Virus record (IMG/VR): IMGVR_UViG_3300048505_000002
Location: 1 to 27,326 of that record
Length of the DNA stretch: 27,326 nucleotides
Reading direction: 5' to 3' (one strand)
Source of the DNA: a virus
The notes beneath the pieces were generated by a model. It was not told where the DNA came from. It made no database searches and saw nothing but the letters and a program-made list of their open reading frames with translations. Positions within the stretch are counted from its first letter, which is position 1; every line of letters starts with the position of its first letter. Below, in pieces: positions 6,961-13,806 of the stretch. Made by a program: the position numbers and the translations under genes.

Positions 6961-7002
6961 CGTTCATCCATTAGGACGGAAGTAGGGAAACCGAAGGAAC
7001 GC
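6961..7002 (+). promoter_or_regulatory. Glutamine riboswitch (glnA / Downstream-peptide RNA type)
   Basis: The RNA can fold as a three-stem junction that matches the glutamine riboswitch consensus. The closing stem is CGTTC (6961-6965) with GAACG (6997-7001). The second stem is TCC-ATTA-GGA (6967-6976), followed directly by the conserved CGGAAGTA (6977-6984). The third stem is GG-GAAA-CC (6985-6992), followed by the conserved GAAGGAACGC (6993-7002). Known aptamers of this class bind L-glutamine and in cyanobacteria control nitrogen genes; the Downstream-peptide variant sits before short ORFs in marine cyanobacteria and phages. Here it lies 14 bases before a ribosome site and a 31-codon gene, the same setting. 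Recognised from memory of the consensus, not by a covariance search. Confidence 0.85.
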
Positions 7003-7025
7003 ATCTTTCTTTATTGGAGGGTGTT

Positions 7026-7121
7026 ATGACTTGGCAAGACTTCTGCCGTAAGCGTGAATTAAATGATCACAAAAAGCAACAACTACTTAAACTACGACAA
7101 AGGAAACACTATGTGGACTAA
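7026..7121 (+). CDS. 31-residue basic peptide under the glutamine riboswitch
   Basis: ATG at 7026 follows GGAGGG (7016-7021) and opens a 31-codon frame starting [19 protein letters not shown] and ending RQRKHYVD. It is rich in Lys and Arg, probably helical, with one Cys at residue 7. It is the peptide expected directly after a Downstream-peptide RNA. In cyanobacteria, glutamine riboswitches control small basic inhibitors of glutamine synthetase; this peptide is shorter and I see no clear sequence match, so a role in host nitrogen metabolism is only a guess. Its last 11 bases overlap the PqqA-like gene in another frame, and the ribosome site of that gene lies inside it, which suggests coupled translation. 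Confidence 0.75.
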   Translation: MTWQDFCRKRELNDHKKQQLLKLRQRKHYVD

Positions 7122-7182
7122 ACCTGAATACACTGAAATGAGATTTGGTTTTGAAGTCACGATGTATATTGCAACTAAGTAA
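7111..7182 (+). CDS. pqqA: PqqA-like precursor peptide of PQQ
   Basis: A 23-codon gene with AAGGA at 7100-7104. The peptide starts [14 protein letters not shown] and ends EVTMYIATK. It shares with bacterial PqqA the Trp2, Lys4-Pro5, Arg11, Gly13, the core EVTMY with Glu15 and Tyr19, and the 23-residue length. In PQQ synthesis those Glu and Tyr are cross-linked by the radical SAM enzyme PqqE with the chaperone PqqD and then cut out to form the cofactor. No pqqB-F is in the window, so the peptide would feed, compete with or decoy host enzymes. It lies in a riboswitch-led two-peptide unit between capsid and tail-fibre genes, and its stop overlaps the ribosome site of the next gene. Confidence 0.88.
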   Translation: MWTKPEYTEMRFGFEVTMYIATK

Positions 7183-7191
7183 GGACGTATA

Positions 7192-8832
7192 ATGGCTATA
7201 TTTAGAGGAGCAGGAGGACCAGGAGATGCCACAACAGATGCTGCTAATGAAGCTAGTGTAGCATCTACAAAGGCTGCTGAAGCTGCTGCATCTGCTACTG
7301 CTGCTGCGTCCTCTGCCACTTCTGCTGCTACCTCAGCAACTTCTGCCGATGCTGATGCAACGTCAGCTTCTACTTCAGAAACTAATGCTGCTGCATCTGC
7401 TTTATCTGCAACTACTTCAGAAACTAACGCAGCTACTTCAGAAACTAATGCAGGGACTTCTGCTGCTAATGCTGCTATTTCTGCTACGGCTGCAGCTACA
7501 TCCGCAACTAATGCTGCAACATCAGAGACTAACTCTGCTACAAGTGAAGCAAACGCTGCTACATCGGCTGCAACGGCTGCTGCAGAGGCTGCTGCTGCAC
7601 TAGCTGCTTTTGATAACTTTGATGATAAATACTTAGGTGCTAAGGCATCTGACCCAACACTAGATAATGACGGTGACGCTTTAGTTGCTGGTGCATTATA
7701 CTTTAACACTACTTCAGGTGTTATGAATGTATACACTGGTTCTGCTTGGGTAGCTGCTTATGTATCTGCTGCTGGTGTTTTACTTCAAGCTAACAACTTA
7801 TCTGATGTTGCTAGTGCGTTAACGTCAAGAGCTAATCTTGGTTTAACTATAGGTACTGATGTACAAGCACACTCTGCTGTACTAGATGCTACTACTGCAT
7901 CATACACAACTGCTGAAGAGACTAAGTTAGCTGGTATAGAAGCCAGTGCTGACGTAACAGACGCAACTAATGTAACTGCTGCTGGTGCGTTAATGGATAG
8001 TGAAGTTACTAACCTAGCACAAGTTAAAGCATTTGATTCAACAGACTATGCTACTGCTGCTCAAGGTACGTTAGCTGATAGTGCTATACAGCCTGGTGAT
8101 AGTCCATCATTTGCTAGTTTAACAGTAGACACAGACACACTTGCTGTTGACTCTACAAACAACAGAGTTGGTATTGGTACAACCACTCCCCTTACAAAGT
8201 TGGTTACTGTTGGTACGACAATGGCTACTAGTCAAGCCTTTGTTGGAAGTGTCTCTGATACTAGTTATTCTGGTGGAATAATTAATCTCAGCAATTCAAG
8301 TAGATCAATAGGTATAACATCTGACCCAACTAATTCAGGTGCAAGTTCAATACTTAATTTTAGTGTTGATGGCTCAGAAAAAATGCGCATTAACTCTAGT
8401 GGCAACGTTGGTATTGGTACTACTAATCCTAGTACAGAATTGGATGTTTCAGGTACAGTAAACGCTACATCATTTACAGGTAGTGGTTCATCTTTAAGTG
8501 GATTAGTTAGTCAGACATCTGCAACAGGCTCTGCTGAGATGCCAGCAGGTACTACAGCACAACGAGACGTATCTCCTAGTGCTGGTTATTTAAGATTTAA
8601 TTCTACTGATAGTTCCTTTGAGGGCTACGATGGCTCTGCATGGGGTGCTATTGGTGGTGGAGGAGGAGCTAGTGGTGGAGGTTCTGATGCTATCTTCTAC
8701 GAAAACGGACAAACTATTACTACAAGTTACTCGATAACAGCAAGTACTAATGCAATGTCTACAGGACCACTAACAGTTAATAGTGGTGTTTCAGTAACAG
8801 TTCCTAGCGGATCAAGATGGGTGGTGTTATAA
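7192..8832 (+). CDS. Large tail-fibre protein with Ala/Ser/Thr heptads
   Basis: A 546-residue virion fibre. Residues about 22-140 are almost only Ala, Ser, Thr, Asn and Glu in seven-residue periods such as ATSETNA, likely a trimeric coiled-coil shaft. Then comes FDDKYLGAKASDPTLDNDGD, a segment often found in podovirus fibres after the shaft, followed by repeats with RVGIGTT.P and a glycine-rich linker (GGGGASGGG) before a final small domain ending SVTVPSGSRWVVL. The short N-terminus (MAIFRGAGGPGDATTDAANE) probably fixes it to the tail. Its stop directly abuts the next start, and the next gene copies its last domain. It probably binds the host surface. Confidence 0.85.
   Translation: MAIFRGAGGPGDATTDAANEASVASTKAAEAAASATAAASSATSAATSATSADADATSASTSETNAAASALSATTSETNAATSETNAGTSAANAAISATAAATSATNAATSETNSATSEANAATSAATAAAEAAAALAAFDNFDDKYLGAKASDPTLDNDGDALVAGALYFNTTSGVMNVYTGSAWVAAYVSAAGVLLQANNLSDVASALTSRANLGLTIGTDVQAHSAVLDATTASYTTAEETKLAGIEASADVTDATNVTAAGALMDSEVTNLAQVKAFDSTDYATAAQGTLADSAIQPGDSPSFASLTVDTDTLAVDSTNNRVGIGTTTPLTKLVTVGTTMATSQAFVGSVSDTSYSGGIINLSNSSRSIGITSDPTNSGASSILNFSVDGSEKMRINSSGNVGIGTTNPSTELDVSGTVNATSFTGSGSSLSGLVSQTSATGSAEMPAGTTAQRDVSPSAGYLRFNSTDSSFEGYDGSAWGAIGGGGGASGGGSDAIFYENGQTITTSYSITASTNAMSTGPLTVNSGVSVTVPSGSRWVVL
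7261..7610 (+). repeat. Low-complexity GCT/ACT/TCA repeat coding for the fibre shaft
   Basis: The DNA is a degenerate run of GCT, TCT, ACT, TCA and AAT codons giving heptads such as ATSETNA and ATSATNA. Several near-copies (for example TCAGAAACTAATGC at 7375 and 7438) could recombine and change shaft length. The composition also creates a false 214-codon frame on the other strand. Confidence 0.7.
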
Positions 8833-9015
8833 ATGTCAATTATATTAAACGGATCATCAGGAATACAGTTTCCTAACTTTATAGAGAACGAACAAAGCAT
8901 AGACGCTGACTACACTGTTGCAGCAACTAAGAACGCTGCAAGCATAGGTGACATAGAGATTAGTAGTGGCGTTACAGTAACTGTGACAAGCGGTGGAAAC
9001 TGGGTGATCTTATGA
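8833..9015 (+). CDS. Short fibre-tip-like protein (60 residues)
   Basis: The product begins MSIILNGSSGIQFPNF and ends SSGVTVTVTSGGNWVIL, very like the end of the preceding fibre (NSGVSVTVPSGSRWVVL). It therefore looks like a free-standing copy of that C-terminal domain with a short fibre-type leader. It starts on the base after the previous stop and overlaps the next gene by four bases (ATGA). It is probably part of the fibre tip or a decoration; no enzyme motif is present. Confidence 0.7.
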   Translation: MSIILNGSSGIQFPNFIENEQSIDADYTVAATKNAASIGDIEISSGVTVTVTSGGNWVIL

Positions 9016-9488
9016 GTACGCTAAGAGTAGACAGCATACAAGACACTGCTGGTGCTGATAATCAAGGCAAGATATTACAAGTTGTGCATAACACTACTCC
9101 TGTAGCCAGATATCAAGCTACCGTTACAACGTTTACAGATACTGGTTTTTCAGTAACTATTACGCCTAAATTTGCAAACAGTAAAATTAAAATAAATGTT
9201 TCATCAACTGTTTATGCTACTAGTCATTATAATTATTTAGATATTTATAGAAACGGTACAACAAGTTTAAGTGGAGATACTACTAACGGTCTTACAGGAG
9301 GTATATCTTATTACACAACATACTGGCAAAACGTATCTGTGTTTGCATTTGATTCTCCAAATACAACTTCTGCGGTTACTTATAATATTTTTGCAAAAAC
9401 TGTAAGCGGTCAGGTTATTGTTGGCTTTGAAACTAGCACAATTTATCCAAATGCAGTTTATATATCAGCTACGGAGATTGCACAATGA
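9012..9488 (+). CDS. Tail-fibre protein, beta-rich tip domain
   Basis: A 158-residue protein with the leader MSTLRVDSIQDTAG common in podovirus fibres, then a beta-rich domain (ILQVV, then FSVTITPKFANSKIKI, and FAFDSPNTTSAVTYNIFAK, ending ATEIAQ). The product of 10978-11583 has the same domain order and motifs, so the two are paralogues. Position and start overlap (ATGA) place it in the polycistronic fibre array. It probably forms a trimeric receptor-binding tip. Confidence 0.75.
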   Translation: MSTLRVDSIQDTAGADNQGKILQVVHNTTPVARYQATVTTFTDTGFSVTITPKFANSKIKINVSSTVYATSHYNYLDIYRNGTTSLSGDTTNGLTGGISYYTTYWQNVSVFAFDSPNTTSAVTYNIFAKTVSGQVIVGFETSTIYPNAVYISATEIAQ

Positions 9489-9799
9489 TTAACTTAGATG
9501 GAGTTGCTGACAAATCAGATGCAATTATATCTTTACGCCCTGACGCACAATGGGCATTGCGTGGTGATGTGCTTGAGTGGTTAGACACAGAGCAAACACA
9601 GCCAACTGACGCAGAGATAGATGCTGAGGTTATTAAACTACAAGCTGAATACGATGCTAGGCAGTATGCAAGAGACAGAGCATCTGCTTATCCATCAATG
9701 CAAGAACAACTCGACATGCAGTATTGGGATAGTGTGAATGGTACGACTACTTGGAAGGATGCTATTGCTGCTGTTAAGACGGAGAATCCTAAGCCATGA
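9485..9799 (+). CDS. Fibre-associated small protein, assembly or adaptor type
   Basis: A 104-residue protein with LRPDAQWALRGDVLEWLDTE near its start, a helix with DAEVIKLQAEYDARQYARDR, and a C-terminal motif YPSMQEQLDMQYWDSVNGTT. The YPS..EQLD..Y motif is common to small proteins encoded right after tail fibres, thought to help fibre folding or assembly, and recurs in the product of 11580-11846. It overlaps both neighbours by four bases. The helper role comes from context. Confidence 0.7.
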   Translation: MINLDGVADKSDAIISLRPDAQWALRGDVLEWLDTEQTQPTDAEIDAEVIKLQAEYDARQYARDRASAYPSMQEQLDMQYWDSVNGTTTWKDAIAAVKTENPKP

Positions 9800-10137
9800 G
9801 TACAGTTAAGGTAGACACAATCAAGACCACAGGCAACGTAGAAGTCTATACCTGCAAGGCGTGGGTTAACTTCAATGGCACAGGCACTGTGGCAATCAGA
9901 GCATCTGGGAATGTGAGCAGCATTACTGATCACGGTACTGGCGCACAATCAATAAACATGACCAACGCTATGGTAGATTCATCTTACTGTGTTCTTGTAA
10001 CAGGAAAAGCAACTGGTTCTGTTGATTATCAGACTCCATTAAACTCTATCACTGATTCATCAACATTTCGTATATACACATCAAACGGAACCACGCTCAC
10101 TGATACAAGTACTGTATGTTGTAGCGTCTTTAGGTAA
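9796..10137 (+). CDS. Tail-fibre tip protein, KAWVNFNGTGTVAI family
   Basis: A 113-residue protein: leader MSTVKVDTIKTTGNVEV, then CKAWVNFNGTGTVAI and SGNVSSITDHGTG, followed by a beta-rich end. This domain is frequent in fibre tips of marine phages. The next gene encodes a paralogue with almost the same core. It starts with a four-base overlap on the previous gene. Two Cys near the end (TVCCSVFR) are unusual for the family. Confidence 0.75.
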   Translation: MSTVKVDTIKTTGNVEVYTCKAWVNFNGTGTVAIRASGNVSSITDHGTGAQSINMTNAMVDSSYCVLVTGKATGSVDYQTPLNSITDSSTFRIYTSNGTTLTDTSTVCCSVFR

Positions 10138-10142
10138 AACAA

Positions 10143-10541
10143 ATGAGTACACTTAAAACAGGAAAAGTAAAGACAACAACAATAGCTGACGAGTTAGACA
10201 CAGAGTCTACTGCGGTCACTAATGTGATTAACGGATCTGCAAAGGCATGGGTTAACTTTAATGGTACAGGTACAGTTGCAATTAGTGGATCATTTAACGT
10301 AACTAGCATTACTGATAATGGAGCAGGTGATTACACGGTGAACTTTACAAATGCTATGCCAGATGCAAATTATGCTATTTCAGGATCATCAGGAAGTGGA
10401 AATAGTTGGGGCAGTTATGATTTTGCTCAACAAGGTGTTGGATCAAATACCGCAGCTGGTTCTTGTCGTTTTAATACTTACGTTTCTCAAACCGCTGGAA
10501 AAACCGATGTTAACCAAGCGTGTTTAATAATTCATAGATAA
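10143..10541 (+). CDS. Tail-fibre tip protein, paralogue of the preceding one
   Basis: A 132-residue protein with leader MSTLKTGKVKTTTIAD and the same core as the previous product (KAWVNFNGTGTVAI, then FNVTSITDNGAGDYTVNFTN). After the shared core, the ends differ in length and sequence, as expected of receptor-binding tips under diversifying selection. Five bases separate it from the previous stop. The similarity also shows at the DNA level around 9853-9925 and 10240-10310, so it arose by duplication. Confidence 0.75.
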   Translation: MSTLKTGKVKTTTIADELDTESTAVTNVINGSAKAWVNFNGTGTVAISGSFNVTSITDNGAGDYTVNFTNAMPDANYAISGSSGSGNSWGSYDFAQQGVGSNTAAGSCRFNTYVSQTAGKTDVNQACLIIHR

Positions 10542-10550
10542 GGAGCAGTA

Positions 10551-10739
10551 ATGGATAAAAGAATTATATATCCCACAGATGACGGAGGAGTTGCAGTCAT
10601 AGTACCTGCTCCTAATTGTGGATTAACAATAGAACAAATCGCAGAGAAGGATGTACCTACTGGTAAAGAATATCAGATTGTAGATGTAATTGACATTCCT
10701 GGTGATAGAACTTTTAGAGATGCTTGGGAGTATTCATAA
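10551..10739 (+). CDS. Conserved small protein in the fibre array
   Basis: A 62-residue protein beginning MDKRIIYPTDDGGVAVIVPA and containing CGLTIEQIAEKDVPTGKEY and a final RTFRDAWEYS. I associate this family with a position between tail genes of podoviruses, where it is paired with a small helical protein like the next gene. Function unknown. The ribosome site AAGGAG fits the ATG at 10551, and the stop overlaps the next start (TAATG). Confidence 0.7.
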   Translation: MDKRIIYPTDDGGVAVIVPAPNCGLTIEQIAEKDVPTGKEYQIVDVIDIPGDRTFRDAWEYS

Positions 10740-10978
10740 TGCCGATTGTAACAAACTTAACTAAAGCAAAGACTATTGCACATGAGATGCGTAGAGCGAG
10801 TCGTGAGGAAGAGTTTAAGCCACACGATGAAGTAATTATGAAGCAGATACCAGGGGCTGATGCTGATGCTGCTGAGACTGCTAGAGTAGCTGTTAGGGCT
10901 AAGTACGAAACAGTTCAGACTGACATCGATGCTGCTATCAATGAAACAGAGTTGCTTAATGTTGTGGAGAGTATGTAA
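10739..10978 (+). CDS. Small helical protein, partner of the preceding gene
   Basis: A 79-residue helical protein (MPIVTNLTKAKTIAHEMRRA, then EFKPHDEVIMKQIPG and a charged end). The ATG at 10739 overlaps the previous stop; a TTG upstream at 10724 would add five residues but is unlikely, since the TAATG overlap is the pattern in this operon. In other podoviruses a similar protein follows the YPTDDGGVAV type. A role in fibre assembly is possible; no motif confirms it. Confidence 0.7.
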   Translation: MPIVTNLTKAKTIAHEMRRASREEEFKPHDEVIMKQIPGADADAAETARVAVRAKYETVQTDIDAAINETELLNVVESM

Positions 10979-11583
10979 TGAGTAAAGTTGTTATTCAGGG
11001 ACACGCTAGTGGGACAGGTGACTTTACCATTGCTGCCCCTAATAGCGACACTGATAGAACTTTGACGTTGCCTGATGCTGGTGGAACTTTAGATCGTCTT
11101 GATCGTACTGGTAATGTGTTGCAGGTTGTTCAAACTGTTAAGACAGATACGTTTAGCGTTACTGGAACTACATGGACAGACGTTACTGGGCTAAGTGTAA
11201 ACATAACTCCATCAAGCTCATCTAATAAAATTTTAATGCTGGCTGACGTATCTGTAGGTACTTCTACCTTTGCTGCTTATATAAAGTTTAAAAGAGATTC
11301 TACTGACATTTATCTTCCAGACGTAGCCGGAAGCCGTCCGAGAATTCAAGGTAGAGGTGGTCACTCTCCTGGATCTGGGGATGCTTACGGTTTAAATAAA
11401 ATTTCTGTTATGTATTTAGATAGTCCGTCAACTACAAGTCAAATTACATACAAGATGCAACTACGCACTTATGCAGCATCAAGTGTTACAAGTTATATAA
11501 ACAGGACGCATGGAGATAGAGACAACGCAAACTATGATCCACGATCAGTATCATCAGTAACAGTTATGGAGATAGCAGCATGA
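10978..11583 (+). CDS. Tail-fibre protein, paralogue of the 9012-9488 product
   Basis: A 201-residue fibre-type protein. Its start, MSKVVIQGHASGTGDFTIAA followed by TLTLPDAGGTL, is a common leader of phage fibre proteins. The rest (NVLQVVQTVKTDTFSVTG, LSVNITPSSSSNKILML, YLDSPSTTSQITYKM, SSVTVMEIAA) is the same beta-rich domain as at 9012-9488 with longer loops. Overlaps of start and stop with both neighbours show coupled translation. It is a likely alternative or additional receptor-binding tip. Confidence 0.78.
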   Translation: MSKVVIQGHASGTGDFTIAAPNSDTDRTLTLPDAGGTLDRLDRTGNVLQVVQTVKTDTFSVTGTTWTDVTGLSVNITPSSSSNKILMLADVSVGTSTFAAYIKFKRDSTDIYLPDVAGSRPRIQGRGGHSPGSGDAYGLNKISVMYLDSPSTTSQITYKMQLRTYAASSVTSYINRTHGDRDNANYDPRSVSSVTVMEIAA

Positions 11584-11846
11584 ATCATAAAGCTATTTAC
11601 GCACTTTACTCTAATGTTGTATCTGTCGATGATACTGCAGGTGCAAAAGATGCTAACGGTAACTCGGTTACTATCGACATGGATGCAGTTAATGCATGGG
11701 TTGATCCTGACGCATACAAGTTTAGTAGAGTATCTGAGTATCCAACAATAGGCGATCAACTAGACGCACTGTATCACGCTGGTGTGTTTCCTGATGACAT
11801 GGCTGCACAGATTCAAGCAGTTAAAGACAAGTATCCAAAAGGTTAA
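11580..11846 (+). CDS. Fibre-associated small protein, paralogue type of 9485-9799
   Basis: An 88-residue protein, with MNHKAIYALYSNVVSVDDTA at the start and YPTIGDQLDALYHAGVFPDD followed by AAQIQAVKDKYPKG at the end. The YP.I.DQLD.LY motif matches that of the 9485-9799 product and of many phage proteins encoded directly after fibres (XkdW-like). It follows a fibre gene here too, so fibre and helper seem to have moved or duplicated as a pair. It overlaps the previous gene by four bases. Confidence 0.75.
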   Translation: MNHKAIYALYSNVVSVDDTAGAKDANGNSVTIDMDAVNAWVDPDAYKFSRVSEYPTIGDQLDALYHAGVFPDDMAAQIQAVKDKYPKG

Positions 11847-11848
11847 TT

Positions 11849-12961
11849 ATGAGTACAATCGCAGTCAATGCAATTACTGATGCCAATGCTGGTAACACAA
11901 CAAGCATCAATGGAGTCACGCCTAATGCTAATAACGTAGTAGGTAAAAACATAATTATCAACGGTGCGATGCAGATTGCACAGCGTGGTACTAGTAGTAA
12001 TACAACTGGTTATACGACAGTAGACAGGTTTTCTTCTTTTGCGGCTCAAACAGATGAATTAGCTGTTACTTTAGAGCAATCAACTGATGCTCCTGACGGG
12101 TTTAGTAACTCATTTAAATGGACTACCACAACCGCAGAAACTACTATTAATTCTGACGAACATGCAGGTTTTCAAACAAGGCTTGAAGGTCAATCAGTAC
12201 AACAACTTGCTCATGGCACATCATCAGCAAAAAAAGTAACATTATCTTTTTGGGTTAAATCCTCTGTTACAGGAACATTTGCAATAAGTATATTTAAATC
12301 GGATAGTTTTAGAATTATAGGTTCTACTTATGCAATTAATAGCGCAAACTCTTGGGAGAAAAAAACTATTACAATTGATGGGGACACAAGCGGTGCTATT
12401 CCAAACGACAATTCAAATGAGTTTCAAATTAATTGGCTTTTAGCTGCTGGTTCTGCCTTAGATTCTACAGACAACACTTCTTGGGGTGCATATACCACTG
12501 GCAATTGGGCATATGGGCAAGCACAAGATAGTGTTTTAACAACTACTAATGCAACTTGGCAAATCACAGGAGTTCAGCTAGAGGTTGGTGAGTCAGCTAC
12601 TGAGTTTGAGCATAGACCGTATGGGACTGAGTTAAGTCTGTGTCAGAGGTATTACTTTAGGACTGCCAGTATTGCAAGTTATCCTACAGTTGCCATTGGA
12701 TATTTAAATACATCAACACAAGCTAATTTTAGTTTTCAATTTCCAGTTGAAATGAGAGCATCTCCCTCATCTTCTTATAGTGGATGTAGAATTAGATATC
12801 AAGGAGGTAGCGGAACTATTTCTGGTATTGCTTCTACATTTGCCAGTTCATCTCACGCAGAGTTAGGAATAACTACAAGTTCAATACCAACAGGTTATCC
12901 TGTTGGACTACAAATAAACGGTAATGCTACAAACTTTGTAGCTTTTAGTGCGGAGCTATAA
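11849..12961 (+). CDS. Tail-fibre protein with INGAMQIAQRG domain
   Basis: A 370-residue fibre. After MSTIAVNAITDANAGNTTSI comes KNIIINGAMQIAQRGTSS, a well-known motif of phage fibre proteins, then a carbohydrate-binding-like beta-sandwich region (KVTLSFWVKSSVTGTFAISI, then SWEKKTITIDGDTSG and TNATWQITGVQLEVGESATE) and ELSLCQRYYFR, with a variable C-terminal domain. The middle is similar to carbohydrate-binding modules, so it probably binds surface glycans. The last 100 residues probably set specificity. The next start follows its stop at once. Confidence 0.82.
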   Translation: MSTIAVNAITDANAGNTTSINGVTPNANNVVGKNIIINGAMQIAQRGTSSNTTGYTTVDRFSSFAAQTDELAVTLEQSTDAPDGFSNSFKWTTTTAETTINSDEHAGFQTRLEGQSVQQLAHGTSSAKKVTLSFWVKSSVTGTFAISIFKSDSFRIIGSTYAINSANSWEKKTITIDGDTSGAIPNDNSNEFQINWLLAAGSALDSTDNTSWGAYTTGNWAYGQAQDSVLTTTNATWQITGVQLEVGESATEFEHRPYGTELSLCQRYYFRTASIASYPTVAIGYLNTSTQANFSFQFPVEMRASPSSSYSGCRIRYQGGSGTISGIASTFASSSHAELGITTSSIPTGYPVGLQINGNATNFVAFSAEL

Positions 12962-13114
12962 ATGTATAAATTATCACCATCGGAAGAAGGAATAACGTTG
13001 AGTGTAATTCGTGTAACAGACAATGTTGCTATACCTTTTGACGAAGCAAACAGAGACTATCAAGAATACTTAGAATGGTTAGCAGAAGGCAACACACCTG
13101 ATCCAGCAGATTAA
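12962..13114 (+). CDS. 50-residue protein after the last fibre
   Basis: The ATG lies one base after the preceding stop and the frame gives MYKLSPSEEGITLSVIRV, ending DYQEYLEWLAEGNTPDPAD. The final motif (YLEWLAEGNTP.PA) is seen in many short proteins or C-termini linked to phage tail fibres. The stop overlaps the next start (TAATG). It probably assists the fibre encoded before it, but the role is unproven. Confidence 0.7.
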   Translation: MYKLSPSEEGITLSVIRVTDNVAIPFDEANRDYQEYLEWLAEGNTPDPAD

Positions 13115-13389
13115 TGAAGAACTTTGATCTAGCTACGTTACTTGCTGGAATCATACCAGTAATGCTCGCAGCAATGTGGTGGGTTATTAGTAATGTCAAT
13201 GAGTTAAGAGGTGAGATACAACTGTTGCAAGCTAACATGATGATGTTAGTAAGCCCTCAAGGACAGATTATTCCTAGTCCTGGTAATGCTTTTGCAAGAC
13301 ATGAGTTAAAAGAAGAGATATTTCAAAGATTCGCAGACTTACACGTTAGAGTAAAGTTACTGGAGGCTGAAAGTGAAGAAAGACAGTAG
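13114..13389 (+). CDS. Small membrane protein with coiled coil, possible holin
   Basis: A 91-residue protein with one membrane segment near residues 7-27 (LATLLAGIIPVMLAAMWWVI) followed by a helical, charged part and a C-terminal heptad region (LKEEIFQRFADLHVRVKLLE). A short membrane protein at the start of a lysis-type cluster fits a holin or antiholin. It could also be a minor virion protein. It overlaps both neighbours, the next gene by 17 bases. Confidence 0.6.
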   Translation: MKNFDLATLLAGIIPVMLAAMWWVISNVNELRGEIQLLQANMMMLVSPQGQIIPSPGNAFARHELKEEIFQRFADLHVRVKLLEAESEERQ

Positions 13390-13651
13390 ACTAGAAAGAG
13401 CAGGAGTAGCAGGTTATAACAAACCTAAGCGTACACCTAACCATCCTAAGAAGTCTCATGTTGTTGTGGCTAAAGAAGGTGACAAAGTTAAGACTATAAG
13501 GTTTGGTCAGCAAGGTGTATCAGGTGCAGGTAAGTCTCCTAAGACAGCATCAGAGAAAGCTAGACGTAAATCATTCAAAGCTAGACACGCTAAGAATATA
13601 TCTAAAGGTAAGATGTCAGCAGCATATTGGGCTAATAAGGAGAAGTGGTAA
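13373..13651 (+). CDS. Conserved basic protein of marine podoviruses
   Basis: A 92-residue, very basic protein starting at GTG (13373) with GGAGG at 13362-13366. It has KRTPNHPKKSHVVVAKEGDK, IRFGQQGVSGAG and FKARHAKNISKGKMSAAYWA, a strongly conserved pattern I know from T7-like marine phages (a DUF family). The charge suggests it binds nucleic acid or the packaged genome. It sits among lysis and structural genes, so it may be a minor virion protein. Function unknown. Confidence 0.75.
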   Translation: MKKDSRLERAGVAGYNKPKRTPNHPKKSHVVVAKEGDKVKTIRFGQQGVSGAGKSPKTASEKARRKSFKARHAKNISKGKMSAAYWANKEKW

Positions 13652-13806
13652 TGCCAGCTAAAAAAGGATTATACGCAAACATCCATGCTAAACGTAAACG
13701 TATTAAAGCAGGTTCTGGTGAACGTATGAGAAAAGTAGGTAGTCCTGGTTCTCCTACTGCTACAGCGTTTAAGAAAGCTAAACGAACAGTTAAGAAAGCT
13801 AAATAA
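13651..13806 (+). CDS. 51-residue basic protein, MPAKKGLYANI family
   Basis: The ATG overlaps the previous stop (GTAATG) and the frame gives MPAKKGLYANIHAKRKRIKA, GSGERMRKVGSPGSPTATA and a Lys-rich end (KKAKRTVKKAK). The GLYANIHAKR..I..GSGE.M motif is shared with short proteins of many marine T7-like phages. It is highly basic and may be a genome-bound virion protein; its function is unknown. Its stop overlaps the next start. Confidence 0.75.
   Translation: MPAKKGLYANIHAKRKRIKAGSGERMRKVGSPGSPTATAFKKAKRTVKKAK

Noticed and set aside
7092-7736. 214-codon minus-strand frame rich in Ala, Val and Ser
   Set aside because: It is the mirror of the low-complexity GCT/TCT codons of the tail-fibre shaft and also covers the PqqA-like gene. 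It has no ribosome site.
10724-10738. TTG start giving five extra residues to the protein at 10739
   Set aside because: The TAATG overlap at 10739 is the usual pattern in this array.
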